This document shows, in pieces, positions 49,011 to 62,775 of a DNA stretch of 64,000 nucleotides; position 1 is the stretch's first letter, and every line of letters starts with the position of its first letter. The notes beneath the pieces are model-generated. The model saw only the letters and a program-made list of their open reading frames with translations, made no database searches and was not told where the DNA came from. Location: NCBI GenBank assembly GCA_022749755.1, contig CM040442.1, forward strand, positions 5,678,457 to 5,742,456, given 5' to 3'. The position numbers were made by a program, and so were the translations under genes. Source of the stretch: Azadirachta indica (taxonomy: Eukaryota; Streptophyta; Magnoliopsida; Sapindales; Meliaceae).

Positions 49011-50160
49011 TACAAATCAAATTTGTGAATAAATCTCCCCTTGTTAATAATGACAGTTGATTTGTCCAAAAATTGAGAATAAACTCTTTCTCTTTTAGAA
49101 ACTAGATATTCAGATTAAATTTTAATTAGATTTAATTTCAAAGTGATCGCAACATATACCTGACTAGCTAACTTAATATAATTAAAAGAAAACAACAAAA
49201 CAAAACTCATATTATTCTTCACTCATTGTTTGGATGGTATGATACTATCTATCTTTACACTTCATTCCCCTCTGCTTGCTTAATTGTTTTCAAGCAAAAG
49301 TTTTGAGAATTTGATTTATTCAACATTAATTGTTTGTAGAGAATTGAGTGGGCAAACTGCAGATGTTAGAAAGTCATCAACTTCTGAATAGGTTTAGGCT
49401 TAAGCAACAATTGGGTTTACAGCCCGACCCACAGGCTAAAGAATCAATTGGGCCTATTTTGTCATCATAAAACCCATTAAATTTGCAAATTTCAACCAAA
49501 GAACACCTTTTAATTTCTTTATTCATAAATGGTCTAACCATTATGTCATACTCAAAAAAAAAAAAAAAAAAAAATTTGATGACACAAACATTACGGTTCT
49601 TACTAACATTATGTCATACTCAAAAGTCTCATATTCAAATTCTACATATTAATTTTATTGTAATCAAAATTTGATTAATTTTCTATCCCATTAAATAGTT
49701 TACATTTATTTTTAATCCCATTCTCATTTTACATAAAGAATTAAATTTGACTTGTAAATAAACTAATTATACTAATTATACTAATTAATTAAAAACAAGC
49801 TATATAAAATTAGAATATAGTTCACCTATAATGTATTTCTATGTTACCAAAAGTTGACACATTCACCAAATTGTTGCGTCACAAAATCTTCATCATAACT
49901 TTTTCTTAATTAATATGTTAATTCTTATTAGTATAATCCAAGGCCTCCTCATTCCTTACAAGTTTTAGAACATTCCCTTGTAGGGATATTAGGCTTAAAA
50001 CCTACCGAACCAAGCAATGTTTACATTTACACTCCCACCACCCACCAACTTCATTATCAATTCTTCAAACCAACAACTCAACTACTTGTCCACTAATGAG
50101 CATAGGGTTCTGTACTGTCTTCAGGATTATTATCCTTCCATGGGGTTAGGTTTTGCTTTT

Positions 50161-50163
<3 letters not shown>

Positions 50164-50198
<35 letters not shown>
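50164..50198. repeat. (CT)n microsatellite
   Basis: An uninterrupted CT run of about 17 units. Confidence 0.9.
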
Positions 50199-50200
<2 letters not shown>

Positions 50201-51164
50201 CATTCTATACATATATTATATTATGTTTTTGGATTCGGGTTTCTGAGATGGTGACTACCCAGAAAGAAAATGACACAACAGTAGGGAAGATCATTGTCGT
50301 GATGAGGAATCATTCATTTTGCTTAGCATCTTGGACATCTTATACGTTTATCTAATGAAAACTATATTTTATTGTATTATTATGGTTGTATGTATGTGAG
50401 ATATTTTCTAGTAGGCTACTTGTTTTTTAATTGAAACATCAATTATTTATGTTCACAATTAATTTGTTTTTAAAAATAAAGTAATACTATTAAGCAACAC
50501 AAATCTTATAGAAATTCTATTCATATAAATTGATGTGATAATTTTATATTACATATTATTATATAATTAGTGTAATTTATTTTATTATCGTAAAAATATA
50601 AAATATATAATAATACTAATATCTTAGAGTGAATTTGTATGTATATGTTTGTGAATGAGTTCGTATATTTAATAGCACGGTTGATAAAATTAGAATAAAC
50701 TAATAAAAATATTTTAATAAGGTTATTGGCATGAATTTTTATTGAGACTTTAAACAAATAAATAAATTAATTAATCTATCAATATTTGGACTATTATTTA
50801 TGATTAGACAAAAGAGTCGTGCTAGAAGAAATTTTCTCAAATAAGATACATTTTCTTTGCTGATGCATAATTGTTGTATTTTTCATAATTCAAAATTTCA
50901 ATTAAAACGGCTATAAAATTATAATAAAAAAAAATTAAACAAACGACAAAATTTAAGTTGACAATATGGACAAAAATAATTAACTAATTAATCAATAATT
51001 AATCATATTATCTTATCCCTTTGTAATGCTTTGCTAATCACAAAATAAGATAATATATATTTACATGCAAAGTAGTAGTAGTTGTATCTTCTTCATTGAA
51101 ACACTGACTAATTAATTAATTAAAGATTTAGTTTAATACTTTTAATCTTTCCAGTCTAGCTAGC

Positions 51165-51195
<31 letters not shown>

Positions 51196-54100
51196 TAAGG
51201 CATGGTTTGATTAATTATCTGCGAATAAAATCTGTCAAATTTTGGCTGTACTGTATAATCTTTGTTGGACCATTAATTAATTGATAAATAAAAATATAAT
51301 TCTAAAAGATAAAATCATTGTCGTTTGGTGTATAAAGTTGGATGTCGTTTCGGGAGGTGATACAATATTCAAAGAGGAAATGACACTGCTTACAGATATG
51401 TTCATGTAATGTTCTTATCACGGTTGGCAGCACAAAGGCTTGAAAATAAAATAGAATAAAAAAAAAAATTGGACCACTTTTTTTTTTTTTTTTTATTTGT
51501 ATTCTAAATTTTATAAGTTGGATGGATTCTTTTGTCTCAGTAGAAAGATTTTGAATTTCAAAGAAGTAATAAATATAGAGATAGAGAAAGAGATAGAATG
51601 ACTCTTAAAAAAAAATGCATATGAATTTTATGTGTTTCTGAAATTAAGATATAATTTGTGTATTTTAAACAATACGACGAGTAAAATAGGACAATGATAT
51701 AATTTCACCTTTTGGTTTATGATATATTTTCTTTTCTAATATGTAGTGTTTTTTATTGATTATTTTAAAGTAAAAATTTTGTACTTATTTTAAATGTGGT
51801 GTATTAATATATATATATATATATATATAAGTCAAAGCACTTTGAAATTGAGTAAATGCAATTATAAAAAAAAAATTAAACATGAGACTAGTTGCATATT
51901 TTAGTTATCACGTATTTGATTATTATAAGATACAAAAATATTCTATCGATTATTAATTAGAAAGAAATATTCTTGACTTACATTCATATGTTAAGTAGAT
52001 AAAGTAATAGAATTTATAGAGACAATTGAATGTATTTTAAGAGTAAATATTTTTTTTATTACGATTTTGATAAAATTATATATATTCAATAAAAAGAAAA
52101 AAATATTCATTTATTTAAAATATGAAAAATATTCCTTAAAGTGAGAATTAAAAGGGGTTATTTGTTCATAAAAATTAAAAATAGAGAGGAAGAAAAAGAA
52201 GAGAAAATTAAAAAAAAAAAAATTGGGAAGGGACAAGAGGGCATGATGAAGTGAATCTTGTATTCACATGGTGAAAAGGTTAGGTGTGAATATATAATGT
52301 CTCTCCTAACAATCTACAAACTTGTAGATGTAGGACCTCTTTTTAATTTTTTAAAAATAAAAGTTTTAATTTAAAAATTAAAACATTATTCCAAGAGTTC
52401 ATCAATAATTTAATTGTCAACAACTCACCCTACATATCATTTTATTTTATTTCTTTATTGCTACATCTTTGGAAACTTTTCAAGACATTATCTTCTCTTA
52501 TCTCTTTGTGCTTGATACCTTTTCATTTCTTGAGTTTGTTTATCGTGTATCTATAAATATGTACCATGTAATCAATCTACACACATGGAAATGGATCAAC
52601 AGTAACATAAATTTACATATATTCTTTATTATTTTATAAACCATTAGATTTACACACTTTTAATGGTTGAGATTAAATTTAGTATAATCATTAATTATGA
52701 TGTATTAATTACAAGTATTATATTTAATCTTAAATGTTAAAGGTGTCTAAATCTAACGATTCATAAATGATATAAAAATATATATAAATTTCTAAAATTG
52801 TTGATCCAACCCTTACATATACATATATATATTTATAATTAATTAATTAATTTATATATATATAATTTGAATTTAGTACAAATCAACATTTGTTCTCTAT
52901 TAAAACAATATTAATTTGGTGTAAATTAATAATGTTTAATTCTAAATATTATTAATTTATATTAAATCTTTATTTTATAAGATGTAAATATTCGTGATTG
53001 ATAATATATAAAAATTTATATTATTTAGTAAATATTAATTAATTTCACGCACATAAAAAATAATACTTTTTATAATTAAAAATAATAATATAAATTTATA
53101 TTTTAATTAATGTGACATATCATATATTATTCGTTGATTAATGCTATATATCTACTACAATAATAACGAAATAAAAAAAATTAATAATTATTTAACACAT
53201 GAAACCTATTGATTTGTCTTTTCATTTATTAAAAAAATTATAATACATTATAAATATGCTATTTTTTATTAAAAATTTGATAATAATGAAAAGTGAAAAT
53301 TTATATTATCATAAATTGTCAATCAAACCCAAAAAAAAAAAAGAAAAAGTGAAATATGGGTATAATTATCATAATCTAATTGATTAACCTAAAATAATTA
53401 TTAACCACATAAGGTGCTTGATCTTTTGCTCATCAATCATTAGGTTGCTTCAAAAATATCAAGATAAGAATTTGATGTTTGAAAATGGAAAGTAAATAGC
53501 CTAATTTTCAATGGGATAATTTTACTTTTCAAAGAATCAAAAAATTCATCATTAAATTGTCTTTATTTATATATCAAATCACAATTTAAATTATTCCATT
53601 CTTTTCAACTACTTGCATGACATGGACCATTATATATTTATATACAGTCACCCTATTTATATCAATTTAATTAATTAAGAGCATAAATACATGTAAATCA
53701 CGTTTGGCAATTATTTATACAATGGCCTTTAATTATTTTTTCAGAACTCATATTAATTTGGGAACAAAAATCTCTAAATTTTCAAAATTAAAACTTAATT
53801 TAATTTGTTCTTGAAAACCAATGAGTTACTTCTTTGTTTAATCCAATTTACTATACTATCACATAATTTCTTTGTTTTTTCCTTTTTTTTTGCTTATTTT
53901 TAAAATAAGATAACTTTTACTTGTCACGTAATATGTTATATTTATTAATTATAATTTTTACTCGGCTTTATAGTCTATATTTATCAATCATGTATTTTAT
54001 GTGTTTGACTGTTAATAATTTTATTAGACAATAATTAGTGTTTATTAGGCAACAATTATAAACGTGGCTAATATTTTTATTATACAGCAATTATGAATGA

Positions 54101-56029
54101 GATATTGTATAACAATTATATATGAAAAAAGATCACAACATCTCGATTTTAAATATACAATAAATTTTCTTAAAAAAGAAAAATTTATGTCATATTTCTT
54201 TTGATTGCCATGTAATTATTTTAATGTTAATAAAAAAAAAAGAATAAAAAAGAATAAAAAATTTCTTGTTTTTTTATCCGTCTATTAAAAAAGGGCAGAA
54301 AAAAATGCGTTGCTTTCTACATATACAACACTAACTTTTGAGTTGATAGCTGTGTGTACAGACAATCCTGGCCCTCTTTTGAATTTTTTGTTTGGAAAAT
54401 ATATATTTTCCCATCCATCACACTACAAACTTTCTCGACAGAAAAAAATTGATTGAAGATTCTTCCGTATATGAAAAGGAATCTTATTTTCCTGAGAAAA
54501 TTATCCAATCAAAAATTAAAAATAAAAAAAAAAAGAAAATTTGGGGGAAACATCAAGGGCCCAGATTGCATCATCAGCTTAGCTGCAAAGATCAGGATGA
54601 TGACTCATATACCATCCCCTTTTGCAGTCTGCTTAGCTTTATGTTCCATTTTCATGCCTTGTACTCTTCCCTTTGTCCGTTTCATTGGTGGGAAATGTTT
54701 TATTTCTTTTGCCTTCTATCGAAAGTTGAAATTAAATTATTAAACTGGTGACAAAAAATTATATAGGAATTGACATATATGCCCTTGCCTTTCTCTTGTA
54801 TGCAATTGGAATCTAGCTAGAGTGATCTTGCAAGTTCCATGGCTTTTGTTTGCCTTGAAATGCATATTGAATTGTTTTAAAAATATATAATTGGGAAATA
54901 ATTTAGTAATAAAATAGTATTAAATTCAAAAATAATTTGCAGAAAGACGCGATTAGCTCATAAATGGGAATTGATTTTTTTCTTTTTCTAAAAGAAGATT
55001 TAGAGTATGTCTTACCTAAGAAGAAATATAAAGTTTTGGACCATATTGTAATAGAATTAATAAAGGTAAATTGGGATAAAAATCTAACTAAAATAATGTT
55101 AATTTAACAACGTTTTCACTATTTCTTTTTTAAAATATATATCAAAAATGTTCTCGTATCTTGAAAATTGTAGTTTTATTTTGTGGAGATTGATACGAAA
55201 AAATTTACTAAATGCAACAGTACAAAAAAATAAATTTTTACGTCTAATTCTTAAAAAATTTATGGTTGGAAATTGATCAAATTTCACCACCATTATATTA
55301 ATTAAAATAAAATAAAATAGTTTAATCGCAAAAGTTTAGCATATAGAATAGGGGCAAGTAGAATCAAAGCAGCAGCAGAGATGATCTTGCAAGTCAAAAA
55401 TAAAAATAAAAATCCATGTGACTCAGGATTTTGTGGTCAGTTGGTCAATTGACTTCTCTATAAATTTGGTTTTATTTTACATGAAATCATGTGCACTTAT
55501 AATTCAAAAATCAAAAGTCATAACCTAACTGAGAAAAATAAAATATTATAAAACAAAAAAATATAATATTTTTTGAAAAAATAAAAATAAGAATTATTCC
55601 TGAGTTTAATGGAGAAAATCAAACCCACCTATCCTATTTTTTATTCATAGGCTTTGAAAATCAAATTACATTGTCTTTGTGGCCCAAAAATCAACATTGC
55701 AATTGGCCCTTCCTCGTGATGATGTTAATATTCTCCTCCTCTAGGTGACATTGCTATTTTGTAACATTTTTGTATTAATAAATAAAAATATTTTCATTTT
55801 AACCCAAAAAAAATTCTATATAAATACTTATTGTTTGGTTAACAAAAACAATATTAATTTATTTTTTTATATATAAAAAAATAAGAAAAAGCCTTGAAAT
55901 GCGCATGCCGTTGTATGACAAAAGTGAAAAAGTGGAGCCTGACTTTACACCAGGAATCAGAACTGGACCATATTTTCTTCTATTTATTTATTATTATTAT
56001 TATTATTGTAATTGTACTGTTTAGTTAAA

Positions 56030-56680
56030 ATTGAACCGCGACGGTACAAATTAATTAACTGTTTTCCAACTACCGAAACGTTTCTGATGGTTGATTTTCG
56101 GCCTTTAGATCAAACGACAAATCAATACTTCCAAATTCTCCCAGGTCCGTACGATTTTATAACAGAAGATCATTCAGGGAAATCCCCTACGTAGCTTTAC
56201 TTTATAAGACGACTGGGTCCTACTTAACAGTGTATTTCCTTGTACAAGGACATGGCTTACAGCGTTTTGTTCCATGTAGTGATCCTCAGAGAATAAAATT
56301 GACATAAGTGGGTCCTCTTTATGCTTATAAATTTATTAAGTTAATTTGTAATTAAATTATATTGATTAACATCGAGTTAAAAATAAAAAATAATGGAAAA
56401 GAAATCCGAACGTTGGTTGTTCGTGTTGCAGTGGGGGGCCGGTCCGGCCGGACGAGAGTTACAAGAGACAGGCTGGCGCAGGAGAACACGTGGCAAGCAC
56501 CCGTGAGACAGGCTGGAGGGAAATGGGACCCAGAAACAATGTAGAATAGTGATGTGACGTGACCCGTTGTGAGTGGGGGCGATTTTTTGATTTCTGGTCC
56601 CGACCACGATCTCTACGGCTCTAACGGTCACGTTCTTGAACGCCTCGCTGCCTGCCCGCTTTGAATTGGAATTTCACTTC
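56030..56680. other. Second isolated GC-rich island, with G-box
   Basis: About 650 bp of higher GC content, 1.2-1.9 kb upstream of the hydrolase start codon. It contains a G-box/ABRE core ACACGTGGC (about 56488), GTGACGTGACCC (about 56553) and GGCCGGTCCGGCCGG (about 56439). Open frames occur in several registers without domain signatures. It is probably regulatory or a promoter-like remnant. Coding function is not supported. Confidence 0.45.
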
Positions 56681-57603
56681 CTCTGCTCCTCTAGCTTTCA
56701 ATTTTTCTTATTAATACTTAATTCTTAATTTTTTATTCTTACTTAATGACCTTTTCATTTTATTTAAATATTATAGTTATACACACAATCTTCTCTCTCA
56801 TTCAAAGCCCTTGACAATTTTTACACTCTATTATAAAAACAACAATATTATTTAATTTTGATAAATTAATCAAATAATAAAATGATAATCAACATATTGC
56901 TTCTTTTTTTTTTGTACTCTTTTGAGTATTACATAAATATAAATTAAATTCTTGCTTAATCATCATGTAAGATGTCTTACGAGTTAATATATGATAAAAT
57001 AAATTATGAATAATTATACATATTTAAAAATATAATTACATTTGATTGCAAGTTTCCACAGAATCTTTTATAGCAAATAAATTGATTTTCTTTTTTGAAT
57101 TTTGAAGGAAAAGAAAACTTGTCTCGCAACTAAAATTTAGCTAAAATAGACAACATTATTTTATAGAGTAAAATAATTTCTATTTTTTTCAGTAGGCCCT
57201 TTTAGAACTCTATATTATAGTAAAGAAATATGGTAATAAAATTATATTAACTACTAAGTATTTAATGTTCAATTATAACATAATAGTATGGTCCCTAATT
57301 CAAGTTAATTTCTACTTAAATCCATCATCATATCAAGGTTCGGTTGTAAAGTAATATGAGGCTTTTTTACAAAAATAAATAGTCTAGAAAGGGTAAAAAC
57401 GTCAAACGAAAATAACGAGGGGTAATATCGTCTATACGGAAAAAGCTGAAAGCTGCCAGTTATGCTCCAGGCCGGAATCAGTGCTGTCAGATAAAAACAA
57501 TAAAAAATTATTACTAATTAATCATCATTTCGCTAATTTAATAATAAACCTTAAAAATAAATAAAAATAATAAAATAAAACCCAAAAATATAAAAAACGA
57601 CTC

Positions 57604-57911
57604 ACAGAGAGAAGAGAAGCGAAGAGAAGAGAAGAGAAGAAGAAGAAGAAACAGAGAATTCAAAATTTCAAAACGTTAGCAGTAAAATCTTTCTCTCTGT
57701 TTCCTTCATCTCGAAATCCTAGCCATGGTGTCCGGCTAGCACGACTGTATTTCGATTCAATCCGGCGAAATTACCACCAATGGCGGTTAAACCGCCGCGG
57801 CGGAAGCAAAATCTCTCATTCACATATGAATTCGCTGCAGTTTCAAGTCCGACATAAGAACTAGAGAGTTTTATTATATTTATAAGAAATTTGCCTTTTT
57901 TTCTTTTTATT
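57604..57911 (+). promoter_or_regulatory. Hydrolase leader: purine-rich tract and three upstream ORFs
   Basis: A GA-rich run (57604-57656) of the kind common in plant 5' leaders is followed by three short upstream ORFs before the main ATG. They are 57725-57739 (4 codons plus stop), 57780-57857 (25 residues, basic start MAVKPPRRKQNLS) and 57826-57864 (12 residues, overlapping the second in another frame). Whether all lie within the mature leader depends on the transcription start, which I cannot see. If transcribed, they would be expected to reduce translation of the main frame. Confidence 0.55.
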
Positions 57912-60900
57912 ATGATGGCGAGGGCATGGCTGGTTCTGGACAAAGCGCGCCGTATTGTACGGACGGTGTTCTTCATGGTGGCGATGTTGGCATCGCTTCT
58001 GGTATCGTCGCTGCCGGTTTTGGTGGCGGTCGCTGACGTATTGGTGACGTGCGTTTTGATCTCCAGCTTTACATGTGTGAGTTGTTATGGATTCAAGGAA
58101 CATTTGCGCAGATACGAGTTTAAGAGATCTTTGACGGATATTCCTCTCGTTTCGATCATCAGATCTCTTATCATTACATGTATGATCATCATCACCTAAA
58201 TTATCAATCTGTTCTATTTTTCTATTGTTTTTCCTAATTTCAGTTCTATTTTTCATTATTTTTAATTTTTTTTGATGTCTTGCTCTTGTTTCCGAAACGT
58301 TTCTATAATTTAGGTTTGGTTGCTTGAAAGGAGAGTATATCTAAAATTTTGGATTTTCTTGCTAATTTTGCTGGAAAAAAAAAAAAATTGATTTTTCCCC
58401 TTCTTTTTTGGCTCTGTTCAATTTTCCGAAAAATTGAAAAGTTCAGAAAAGTTGGATGAAGCTATAATTATACTTGTTTTGAATTTTTTTCAGAATTATT
58501 TGTTTCAGCTAAATCTGTTAAACTTCATGGATGATACTTCATTTTTCAAAATCCTACTGTCTATAATACTTGAACTTGCTTGGTTGATGAATACCCTTGG
58601 TAGGAAAAAAGGTAAATTTTTTGATTAAAGAAAGGAATGATTGCTCACCTCAAGCTGGCTTAATGGAGTAGAGAATTTCTTTTGGTATTTTTCTCTTTGG
58701 GTTCAAGAAAATTATACTATTGAGTGTTTTTCAGCAACCTACATCCAATTAAGTATCCTCCCTGAAATTCTTGTGAATATTAATTAGTGGGGAAGCTGAT
58801 TATTACTGTTTAGGTTTCATTTATGTGATTGTGCATTGATTTTTTATCACAGGTGTATATTCAATGTGTGATGCCCCGGCTCTCTCACACGGTCCTTACC
58901 TCGGAACAGTGACACTGTGTTCTTTTGTTTCAATCCTTCTTCTTTCCATTAAGGCTTGTGTTTTTACTGTAAATTCTCAACTTGAGGCTGAAGCTTCGAC
59001 ATCTCTCTCAAGGCAAAGGCTTCACTTGAAGAAGTCATGGGGAATGCCTGTCTTGTTTCTCTCATCAGTAGTTTTTGCTCTTGGTCATACTGTGGTAGCT
59101 TATAGAACTAGTTGCAGAGCACGAAGGAAACTCCTATTTCATCGAGTTGACCCGGAAGCGGTAATTTACTGTGGTTTTAAGCAATTTTTTGGTTCGATAT
59201 GTGTATATTAGAGGAAAGTGAAATTTGTATGGGATAATGGTAAATTTTAAGTTCTAGAAAGATAATGAATGTGTTATTATTAATGAGATATGTATTGCTT
59301 TTATGGCGCCTTATTTTGATACTGTATTTGCTTCTTCTACTGAGTACTTTGTATGACTACCTATTAGTTTCTGTTATAGTTTGATAGTTTTTATAACATA
59401 CTTGGGTATTTAAAAATCTGTATTGCTGTGTATGGTATTTCAGGTCCTTTCATGCAAAAATGTTTTCTCCGGCTTCCAGAAAGTTCCACGATCTCCCACT
59501 CCCTCTGCTGGGAAAACCCCAAAAAGTGACAGTGAAATGAGGCGAAAGCCATTAGTAATGGCTCGTGATGAAGGGGAGCTTCCAGTCAGATTACTTGCTG
59601 ACATTGACAGCCTATTTTTCACGTGCCAAGGGCTTACTGTCCATTACAAGCTCTGTTTGCCTGGTTCTCCTCCTCGTTCCTTATCCTCCACCACATTTCT
59701 TGAACCAAATTCAACTTCCTATAACACACCACAAACAGCTTTGGTAAGGTTAAAACTTGAAAGGCAAGCACTTAGCGTGTTGTCAAAAAGCCAATACCAT
59801 CATCTTCCCAGAAGTTATAGCAATCAGTTTCCCAGCTCTTCTCTGTATGCTCCTTTACTGGATGGTTTTGCAACTCCTACTGCTCTCTCTGAAGATATTC
59901 CGGTTCTGAGCCTTGAGGATACTGTTGCAGATATTGAGATGAATTCTGGGGCTTTGGAGCAAGATGTGGAGGGAAATGGTCAGTTTGGTATTATTTTATT
60001 GCATGGGTTTGGAGGAGGTGTCTTTCAATGGAGGCATGTGATGGGGGTCTTGTCTCGGCAAATTGGTTGCACAGTTGCTGCTTTTGATCGGCCTGGTTGG
60101 GGATTAACTTCAAGGCCTTGTCAGAAAGATTGGGAGGAAAAACAGTTGCCTAATCCTTACAAGCTTGAAACTCAGGTAATTTGATGTTTGAAATTGAATG
60201 ATATTTGGTTGTTTTCTGTAAGTATTGTTGTAGTGTGAGAGATGCAAAAATTGAAGTAAATGGATGGATTGATAGACCTGGTTAAATTTTTGTCATGAAA
60301 TTATAGATAAACCAGAAGAGAAACAGGAAGGAAAGGGATATGTAAGAGAATGTAGTTAAGAATATAGCTCTCTACATTTAGCATGATTATCCTTTGAGAG
60401 AGGTGTATTCTCCCCTTTTATGGTGATCATGTTATTGATCAATAGATATTTGCAGCCTCCTGCAATATAAGTAGTTGTTGGGTGCTTTATGCTATATTGA
60501 TCTTGTGGTCCTGGAATGGCTACTTTTCAACCTGCAAAGCTTTGTCATGGTTCATTTTTACCATGATTGTTGGGACTTAAATTATATGATTTATTTTTTT
60601 GAATCTCATAATTTGATTTTCTCAGGTTGACCTGCTTCTATCTTTCTGTTCTGAGATGGGGTTTTCTTCAGTGGTACTTGTTGGTCATGATGATGGGGGT
60701 TTGCTTTGTTTGAAGGCTGCTCAAAAGGTCCAGTTAATGAATTCTTTCAATGTAAGTTTCCTTGAATTCCTCTGCCAACTATGCAAAATTGTACACTTAT
60801 ATGAAATTCTGTATCCTATCTTCATTGGTCCTTAGAGAGAGAATAAGATCCCGTTTAATAACCATAATTAGGACTTGACTACTGGAAATTTTTTGTCGAA

Positions 60901-62775
60901 GAAAAATTAGTGGCTTTTTAACGTTAAATTATTTTAAAAATAGAGCCTTAGGGGTTATAACATACTTAATGCTTCAAAAGATTTTATCAACAGGTGAACA
61001 GAAATTTTTATAATGACTATTACATTATGATGGTTTGGCTAGTCAAGTTGCCAAGTTGTAATTTAGAACATCCTACACAAATGTTTTCATTTTTTTCTTT
61101 AAAGTGCCTATAGGTCTTGTAATATTTTTTTGTTGTCCATAATCCAGGTTGCAATTAAAGGGTTGGTTTTGCTAAATGCTAGCTTGACCAGAGAAGTGGT
61201 TCCTGGTTTTGCAAGGATACTAATGCGGACTGCACTTGGGAAGAAGCACTTAGTGCGTCCTCTGCTGCGAACAGAAATCACTCAAGTGGTGAATAGGCGT
61301 GCATGGTATGATGCTACCAAGTTAACAACAGACGTTTTAAGCCTCTATAAGGTATGATTGCAACTCTTTCGTGTTTGGGCATAGTGACTTTTGCAGATTG
61401 ATATGTTTTAGATGTTATCAGAGCCCTCTAGAAGTTCCCTTTGCCTCTGATGTCCTTGAGCTCTTGCTCTTCAAGATCCCTTTGCTTATTCAACAGAACC
61501 TTTGCCTCCCTTTACTTTTGCATAGCATTGATCACACAACTTGTTAACATACAATGCCCTGTGCAAACTGTATTATAGAGTTTAATAGGCATAACCATTT
61601 AGGTATTACTACTATATATAAATAATTAGGCTTCTACTGCTTTTGTGCTTGCACTGGACTGAAATCAATGTAGAAGTTCTTCACGTTACCAGCTGTTAAT
61701 TTCTTATAATTTCTTGAGAAGCTTTCTAAGAATTTGTGGATTCAATTAATCCATGTAAGGGAAAATATATGGGAAATGAAAATATTTAATTGACAATAAA
61801 ATATTTGATATAATTTTTCGTGATATTGGTTGACTTTTTTTATGCCTTTGGTTCACCTTTTGTCACATTTAATAATAAGTTTTGTTAAATAATGGTCTCA
61901 ACCACGTCAAAGTGAGATTCAAGCTATTGATAGATGAGCTAAACTTTAGTTTCTAAAACTACATGAATCTAAGTGGAGTAGAAAACTTTAGAGTAGGACA
62001 TTTTCTTGGTTGGAAGAGTGGTTGATCATTTTTTGGGCAATGAGTTTTGGGATGGTATGACTAATTTATCCAAGAATTTATTCCATCTTCTGATGTTCCT
62101 TCTTCCTCTTTTTTCATTTTTTTTATTTTTTTATGTTAATGGCTGTCAGGTTTTGTACAGATGTCTTCCCTTTTTATTCTGCTGCCATTTTTCAGTTATT
62201 TCAACAGAAATTATTTTGAATTATAATTTTCTTTTCAAAAGTGGAATACGTGATTTTTCAGTTTTCGTAGTGGTTTGATTTTAACAAGTTGATTATTTCA
62301 TTTGTTTGCTCTTTGTAAAATGCAATCAGGCACCACTATGTGTAGAAGGTTGGGATGAAGCACTGCATGAGATAGGTAGACTGTCGTATGAGACGGTGCT
62401 TCAACCACAATGCCAGGCAGCATTGCTGAAAGCAGTTGATGACTTGCCAGTGTTGGTTATTGCTGGTGCTGAAGATGCGCTGGTTTCCCTTAAATCGTCT
62501 CAAGCTATGGCCTCAAAACTTGTAAATTCTGTGAGTGTCTCTCTGCCACTGCCAGCGGTGAAGTTGTTTTGTTGTATTGCTTTCAATTCTTGTCTTGAAC
62601 AGCATTTCCGTCATTATATTAATCTCATCTTGCTGTTATCATATCCTTGCAGAGGCTGGTTGCCATATCAGGATGCGGCCATCTTCCACACGAGGAGTGC
62701 CCAAAGGCTTTACTTGCAGCTATAACACCATTTATAAGCAGACTCTTATTTACAGCAGACTTGCAAAACGAATAG
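57912..62775 (+). CDS. Membrane-anchored alpha/beta hydrolase (AT1G15490/AT1G80280-like)
   Basis: Seven exons: 57912-58179, 58853-59160, 59444-60175, 60626-60751, 61148-61351, 62330-62530 and 62653-62775. All are GT-AG and in phase, giving 653 residues. Two adjacent ATGs (57912, 57915) could start it. The N-terminal 180 residues hold hydrophobic segments (VFFMVAMLASLLVSSLPVLV and VTLCSFVSILLLSIK among them), then a basic linker. The hydrolase domain follows from about residue 365: LLHGFGGGVFQW (oxyanion region), AFDRPGWGLTSRP, the nucleophile elbow LVGHDDGG, VIAGAEDALV (acid) and GCGHLPHEECP (His). The elbow carries Asp where esterases have Ser, as in epoxide hydrolases and haloalkane dehalogenases. 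The substrate is unknown. From memory, the Arabidopsis homologues neighbour NTT genes, which matches this window. Confidence 0.9.

Larger units (their letters stand above)
49011..57700. other. AT-rich desert between resistance-gene relics and the hydrolase gene
   Basis: About 8.7 kb with no supportable gene. Contents seen: a (CT)n run (50164-50198), (TAA)n near 51166-51194, TA runs (51812-51829), a fragment near 49107-49137 resembling one arm of the 11708-12432 element, a CACAAATCTTATAGAAATT...TGATGTGATAA motif near 50500-50545 resembling MITE arms, and a GC-rich island (56030-56680). The open frames at 50017-50355 and 54392-54751 are low-complexity and unsupported. Confidence 0.6.

Noticed and set aside
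50017..50355. 112-codon frame with a (SL)n stretch
   Set aside because: The serine-leucine run is a translated CT microsatellite. The rest has no motif.
54392..54751. 119- and 96-codon plus-strand frames and a short CATCATC...GATGATG inverted repeat near 54568-54602
   Set aside because: Composition is poly-A/poly-T rich. The hairpin is too short and does not match any plant microRNA I know.
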